Part shown: one piece after another, positions 59,557 to 64,000 of the stretch
Position numbering within the stretch: the first letter of the stretch is position 1
How the letters are laid out: every line of letters starts with the position of its first letter
Translations under genes and position numbers: made by a program
From: Nakazawaea peltata
Lineage: Eukaryota; Ascomycota; Pichiomycetes; Alaninales; Pachysolenaceae
Length of the DNA: 64,000 nucleotides
Assembly (NCBI GenBank): GCA_001599355.1
Contig: BCGQ01000007.1
Coordinates: 190,620 to 254,619, forward strand
Direction of reading: 5' to 3'
The notes under the pieces: generated by a model
What the model was told of the DNA's origin: nothing
The model's database searches: none
What the model saw: the letters and a program-made list of their open reading frames with translations, nothing else

Positions 59557-61137
59557 CTACTCCCACTCAACAGTAGCAGGTGGCTTAGAAGTAATGTCGT
59601 AGGTGACTCTGGCAACACCGTCAACCTCGTTGACAATTCTACTGGCAACCTTCTTCAAGAACAGGGCCTCGAAAACAAACCAATCAGCAGTCATGAAATC
59701 GGTGGTCTCAATAGCTCTTAAAGCAATGACTTGCTCGTAAGTTCTTTGGTCACCCATGACACCGACACTCTTAACAGGAAGCAAAGCAGCGAACAGTTGG
59801 GAGATTTGTCTGTACAAACCAGCCTTCTTGATCTCCTCGATGAAGATGTAATCAGCCTCACGCAGAATCTTAACTTGAGCTGGAGTGACTTCACCAAGAA
59901 CTCTGATAGCGATACCTGGACCTGGGAATGGATGTCTCCAGACCAAATCTTCTGGGATGTTCATGATCTCACCAAGGTGTCTAACCTCATCCTTGAACAA
60001 TTCTCTCAATGGCTCGATCAACTTCAATTTCATGTTCTCAGACAAACCACCGACATTGTGATGGGTCTTGATAGTTTGAGATGGACCCTTGAAAGAGATA
60101 CTCTCAATGACATCTGGGTACAAAGTACCTTGCAAAAGGAACTCGATCTCAGTTCCGTCAGAAGTCTTAATACTAGAAGCGACTTCTTCAAAGACATCGA
60201 TGAAAGTGTTACCAATGATCTTTCTCTTCTTTTCTGGGTCGGTGACACCGGCCAATTTGCTTAAGAATCTTTCACCAGCATCGACAACGGTCAAGTTGAT
60301 ACCCAAACCTTCATCCAAGGTCTTCTTGACGGTCTCGGTCTCGTTCTTTCTCATAACACCGTTATCGACGTAGATAGCATGGAAACGGGAACCAATGGCC
60401 TCGGTCATCAACTTGGCAGCGACAGTAGAGTCGACACCACCACTGACAGCACCAATGACCTCCAGAGTAGGACCGACAAGAGTTCTGATTCTGTTAATTT
60501 CAGTCTCGATGAAGTTCTCCATAGTCCAGTTGGTGGACAGTTTACAGATATCAACGGCAAAGTTTCTCAATAAAGTCTTACCTTGAGCAGTGTGGGTGAC
60601 TTCTGGGTGGAATTGAATACCGTAGATTTGCTCCTTCTCATGAGCAACAGCAGCGTAAGGAGAGTTGTCGGAAGTAGCGACGATCTTGAAACCGGTTGGC
60701 AAGGAGTGAAGTTTGTCACCGTGAGACATCCAGACTTGAGAGTGGTCGACACCCTTGAAAAGAGCACAAGATGGGTCCTCAACGTTCAAAGTGGCTGGAC
60801 CGTACTCTCTCTTGTCACCTCTTCCAACACCTTTACCGTTGATCCAGGCCAATTCTTGCATACCGTAACAGATACCCAAGATTGGAACGTCCAACTTGAA
60901 GATATCGTGGTCAACGTGAGGAGAACCTTCCTCGTAGACAGAGTAAGGACCACCGGACAAGATGACACCCTTTGGTTTCCATGCCAATTCACTGATCTTT
61001 TGGGTACATGGCAACATCTCGGCGTAGACGTTGAATTCTCTTAATCTTCTGATGATCAAATGGGAGTATTGGGATCCGAAATCCAACACCAAAATGGTGT
61101 TGAAGACGTTTCCGACTTCTTCGACTGTGGCAGACAT
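59557..61137 (-). CDS. GUA1: GMP synthase (glutamine-hydrolysing)
   Basis: Converts XMP to GMP, 526 residues (yeast 525). N-terminal class I glutamine amidotransferase with Cys90 in GICYGMQ and the His/Glu pair in [12 protein letters not shown]-pyrophosphatase domain with the P-loop [15 protein letters not shown]-terminal dimerisation domain with [15 protein letters not shown] and the end [15 protein letters not shown]. Codons are highly preferred. One CTG codon gives QISQ-A-FAALLP when read as Ala, as in homologues. The ATG is preceded by a 1.1-kb divergent region toward RAM2 with poly-T and poly-A runs close to the start. Confidence 0.98.
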   Translation of the reverse strand: MSATVEEVGNVFNTILVLDFGSQYSHLIIRRLREFNVYAEMLPCTQKISELAWKPKGVILSGGPYSVYEEGSPHVDHDIFKLDVPILGICYGMQELAWINGKGVGRGDKREYGPATLNVEDPSCALFKGVDHSQVWMSHGDKLHSLPTGFKIVATSDNSPYAAVAHEKEQIYGIQFHPEVTHTAQGKTLLRNFAVDICKLSTNWTMENFIETEINRIRTLVGPTLEVIGAVSGGVDSTVAAKLMTEAIGSRFHAIYVDNGVMRKNETETVKKTLDEGLGINLTVVDAGERFLSKLAGVTDPEKKRKIIGNTFIDVFEEVASSIKTSDGTEIEFLLQGTLYPDVIESISFKGPSQTIKTHHNVGGLSENMKLKLIEPLRELFKDEVRHLGEIMNIPEDLVWRHPFPGPGIAIRVLGEVTPAQVKILREADYIFIEEIKKAGLYRQISQLFAALLPVKSVGVMGDQRTYEQVIALRAIETTDFMTADWFVFEALFLKKVASRIVNEVDGVARVTYDITSKPPATVEWE

Positions 61138-62269
61138 CGTTCTAATATTAGGGGTTGTTTCAAAACTATAGCGCTAGCTTGACCTCCACCAACTATTACA
61201 ACAAGATGGCCAGAGCTTAAATAAAATTTTTTTTTCAATTCGAGAGGAAAAAAGAAATGGGAGGAAAATTTTTTTTGGTGCGATGACACAGATAAGGTGA
61301 GATGGGGGAAAAAAGGGAGGGATAATAAAGAAGAGGGGTGATTAAAGAGGGGAGGGGCAATGGGAGGAGATGGGAGGAGAGAATTAAAAGCGTAGCATGG
61401 TACTGGTATGACATTGGGGTGGATTTAAGATGTTAGTTGGGTGAATTTGGGTTGAATTGAGAGTCTAGTAGGTCCAGTGTGATTTCTCTAGACTAAGAAG
61501 TAGGCACCTTATTAGTGGTTGATTTTATAGTTTTTCGCTCTTTAATGTATGGAAAATTAAGTTAGTGACTAATAGAAGGAGGGAGAAGAGAAAAAAAAGA
61601 GTCAATGGTGAGTGACTAATAGTTGTAATTTGCTATGACAGAGAACTGGAATGTGAGAGAAGAGAGAGAAGAGAGAGAAAGGAGAGAGTAAAAGGAGCGA
61701 GGAGTTAGAAAAAAAGGGAAGGAATAACTTGAGGTGGAAATGAGGTGAACTTAAATCTTTGGACGTCATTAATTTTTTTTACGTTTACGTCTATAAGAAT
61801 TAAGGTATATAAATATTAAATAGATGAAAAGTTAAGAGTGTGGTGTGGTGATGGGGGAGGGGTGATAAATTGAAAAGAGCCACTCATCTACAGTATCCAA
61901 TATGAACCGTATGAACCAATATCTAATACCACTTAACAATACCCAAGAGAGATTTTATTTGGCTCATTGATTTCTCAAAAGAGTTCCAAACTTATCCCAT
62001 TGATAATCAAACAGACCCTATTCCGTGTGTACCCCACGATTTGTCTCTCCCAATTTCCATCACCCCTTTTCTTATGTGTGTCTCCTTATTCTTTTTGTGG
62101 TTACCCCTTTTAATTTTTCCTTTCAATTTTTCCCTTTAAGTTTTCACCACCAATTATCCTGTCCAAATCAGGAAAGTCGTGCAAATTACCTCAATAACAC
62201 CCACTGGATTACGCCTATTTATAATCTTCTCCTTGACCCTACTGGCAAGTTCAATATACACCACATACA
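61138..62269. other. Divergent region GUA1 / RAM2, purine-rich
   Basis: The plus strand is strongly purine-rich from about 61290 to 61400 (GGGAGGAGA) and 61650-61720 (GAGAGAAGAGAGAG). GTCGTGCA lies at 62176-62183, 94 bases before the RAM2 ATG. No protein gene is supported; the 62025 ORF overlaps the RAM2 start and has no ATG-led coding features. Confidence 0.55.
61645..61700. repeat. GAGAGAA polypurine tract
   Basis: A run of GAGAGAAGAGAGAGAAGAG-type sequence without pyrimidines for about 40 bases. Such tracts can exclude nucleosomes; function not established here. Confidence 0.6.
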
Positions 62270-63199
62270 ATGGATGAATACCTCGCAGATTACGATTGGA
62301 AGGATATCTCTCCCATCTCAATAGAGGAGCAGACTACTCCTCAGCTCTGTCATATTTTATATTCAGACAAATACAAGACAATCATGGGATATCTCCGCCT
62401 GTTGATGCTGAACAAAGAGTATAGTGAGCGGGCCCTCGCATTGACAGCAGAACTGATTCATATGGTTGCCGCTCATTACACAGTATGGCAGTACAGATTA
62501 CATATAGTGAGCGCTTTGAAACGGGATGGACCCACCGAGCTTCTGTGGTGTGACGAGGTACTGTTACTGAATCAGAAAAACTACCAAATCTGGCATTATA
62601 GACAGCAGGTGATTGGGTATTGGACAGGTACGGGGGCTGATTTCAATGCTGCTGCCTCGGAATTGCCTCTTATTGACACCATGCTTGTTGAAGACAATAA
62701 AAATTATCATGTCTGGTCTTATAGGAAATGGGTACAGCTGACGTTTGATTTGGATCTCGAGAGAGAGTTTGAGTTCGTCAACTCGATGCTCCTGTCAGAT
62801 GTTCGTAATAATAGTGCTTGGAATTATCGCTACTTTTTAATTGTTCAAGAGAAAAAGAAATCCTCAAAGAAGGACCATAAAGTTGAGATTCAATTCGTCA
62901 AGCTGCTGATCCGTCTGGCCCCACAGAACGAGTCCGCTTGGAATTACCTCAGCGCCATTTATGAGTTATACAAGGAAAATGTAGGCGAGTTGGCTGATTT
63001 TTGTGGTGAATTTGCTGATGTAAACTCTGAAAAGGGAGATAATTCCTCCGTTGTGTGCATGTACCTGCTTCATTTATTACTGAAAATGCATCTGCAAAAG
63101 CAGGAAACCGATAAGGCCATTGAATTGTATGGATTACTTAAGGAATATGATCCTATACGGAAGAATTATTGGACATATTGTATTGAACAAATGGGATGA
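62270..63199 (+). CDS. RAM2: Protein farnesyl/geranylgeranyl transferase alpha subunit
   Basis: The shared alpha subunit of farnesyltransferase (with Ram1) and GGTase I (with Cdc43), 309 residues, which prenylates Ras, a-factor and Rho proteins. Five PFTA repeats with the W-x-Y-R core: VWQYRLHIV, IWHYRQQVI, VWSYRKWVQ, AWNYRYFLI, AWNYLSAIY. The start is ATG at 62270 with MDEYLADYDWKDI, typical of the family. It ends 447 bases before GPI2 on the same strand. Confidence 0.96.
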   Translation: MDEYLADYDWKDISPISIEEQTTPQLCHILYSDKYKTIMGYLRLLMLNKEYSERALALTAELIHMVAAHYTVWQYRLHIVSALKRDGPTELLWCDEVLLLNQKNYQIWHYRQQVIGYWTGTGADFNAAASELPLIDTMLVEDNKNYHVWSYRKWVQLTFDLDLEREFEFVNSMLLSDVRNNSAWNYRYFLIVQEKKKSSKKDHKVEIQFVKLLIRLAPQNESAWNYLSAIYELYKENVGELADFCGEFADVNSEKGDNSSVVCMYLLHLLLKMHLQKQETDKAIELYGLLKEYDPIRKNYWTYCIEQMG

Positions 63200-63646
63200 G
63201 TTTGGGATATAGTTGATGTGATGTAATTTGTAATGAAGAAATCGATATATATTTATATTTCTGGGTCTGTGCTTGGGTAGATCTACGTAAAATTATATCC
63301 TTCCAGTGAATTATGTGGACCCCTCGATCCTTCAGACAAGCGGTTCACATTAATTGAGAGATCCAAAATGGTTTTTCTTAAGCGAAGAAAATTGGGGGTT
63401 CGATCCTTGATCCTTCTGGTTTCCTAAATAGTTAATTAATATTATGCTCATCTTTCTTAGTCTTGATGTGTCTTTTTCTCTGTTTTTCTTTCTTTCCGTT
63501 CTCTCTCAGTGTCTGTGTTTAGTCAACAATAATTAATAATATGCTAAGCTCAGCTCTACTCTACTGATTGAACCCTACTCATCTTCTACAAGAACGCGAC
63601 AAGAATACGACAATAAGCATAGATCCAGTACGTTAAAGCGGCCAAT
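63200..63646. other. Intergenic region RAM2 / GPI2
   Basis: A GGTTCGATCC word (63397-63406) recalls a tRNA B box, but no cloverleaf can be formed. The remainder is AT-rich with T-rich stretches near 63450. No gene is seen. Confidence 0.5.
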
Positions 63647-64000
63647 ATGGCTCATGAATCACCACGACAACGAAAGTCCAAACGTCAATGGAAGAAATTG
63701 CTTTGGTTAAACCAAGATTACCCCGATAATTACACAGATTCGTCATTTTTATCACAGTTAAAGAGAAATGCCACGGTGGTGAATTATTCATATCTCAAGT
63801 TGGTGCATGATTTCACCTTGATAGTGATGCATTTGTCGACTATATTGTTAGTTCTATTGGTATTCTATGGAATTTACAATTTTTCATGGGATCTGAGGGT
63901 GCTGGTCACTCTGAGTTCTGTAGTTACTGTGGTCATGTTAGGCTCCATAGCGTTAGGGTCGAAGGGAGATGGATTAGCTGTGACGGGCACCGGGTCAGCT
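63647..64000 (+). CDS. GPI2: GPI2, GPI-GlcNAc transferase subunit (partial, 5' part)
   Basis: The first 118 codons of a gene cut by the window end. The opening matches PIG-C/Gpi2: KKLLWLNQDYPDNYTDSSFLSQLKRN is the family signature (the yeast protein has a closely similar stretch near its start). Membrane segments begin at about residue 57. The start is the ATG at 63647 after a basic leader MAHESPRQRKSKRQW. The protein is part of the ER complex that starts GPI-anchor synthesis, so it would serve the adhesin at 46-50 kb among others. The rest of the gene is outside the window. Confidence 0.9.
   Translation, partial: MAHESPRQRKSKRQWKKLLWLNQDYPDNYTDSSFLSQLKRNATVVNYSYLKLVHDFTLIVMHLSTILLVLLVFYGIYNFSWDLRVLVTLSSVVTVVMLGSIALGSKGDGLAVTGTGSA

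Noticed and set aside
63397-63406. tRNA B-box-like GGTTCGATCC
   Set aside because: The flanks do not pair into a T stem and no acceptor or anticodon arm can be built around it.

Overview
This window is nuclear DNA of a budding yeast (Saccharomycotina). About 29 protein genes are packed tightly on both strands. Nearly all are single-exon, and two have short introns with GTAAGT donors and TACTAAC branch sites. No tRNA, rRNA, transposon or CRISPR array was found. The key identity clue is the genetic code. CTG codons fall where conserved families have alanine (the KEX2 catalytic serine loop, RAD51, mevalonate kinase, the STH1 helicase motif VI, KGD1, NIT2, PPT2). This points to the CUG-Ala yeast clade (Pachysolen / Nakazawaea / Peterozyma). 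Standard-code translations of every gene here are therefore wrong at CTG, and the annotations below read CTG as Ala.

Layout. 0.6-15 kb: two Zn2Cys6 regulators, an M19 dipeptidase, a hydantoinase/oxoprolinase-DUF917 fusion and two tandem NCS1 permeases. Together they look like a catabolic cluster for a cyclic amide such as hydantoin, allantoin or a pyrimidine product. 15.7-31 kb: KEX2, a YTP1-like membrane protein, NIT2, an Fmp46-like protein, MTC1-like, CMC2 (spliced), PUP3 (spliced), YEL1, an MCH-type transporter and RAD51. 31-44 kb: a STE5-like pheromone scaffold, STH1, RPL9 and KGD1. 46-50.6 kb: a large GPI-anchored GLEYA/flocculin adhesin with about 27 repeats of ~37 residues. 51-64 kb: FSF1, a small secreted protein, ERG12, YTM1, a carnosine N-methyltransferase homologue, PPT2, GUA1, RAM2 and the 5' part of GPI2, cut by the window edge.

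Most of the window is core housekeeping. Three mating-related genes occur in it (KEX2 for alpha-factor maturation, a STE5-like scaffold, RAM2 for farnesylation), but they are not contiguous. The accessory parts are the putative heterocycle-utilisation cluster, the adhesin with its 2-kb upstream gap, and the small secreted protein.

Between genes, an 8-base word GTCGTGCA (either strand) occurs nine times, mostly in promoters. It also appears in a small direct duplication between two convergent genes. It may be the site of an abundant DNA-binding factor of this clade. Recognisable promoter elements include MBF-type sites at RAD51, PAC/RRPE at YTM1, pheromone-response elements at the STE5-like gene and a perfect 14-bp palindrome before the first permease.
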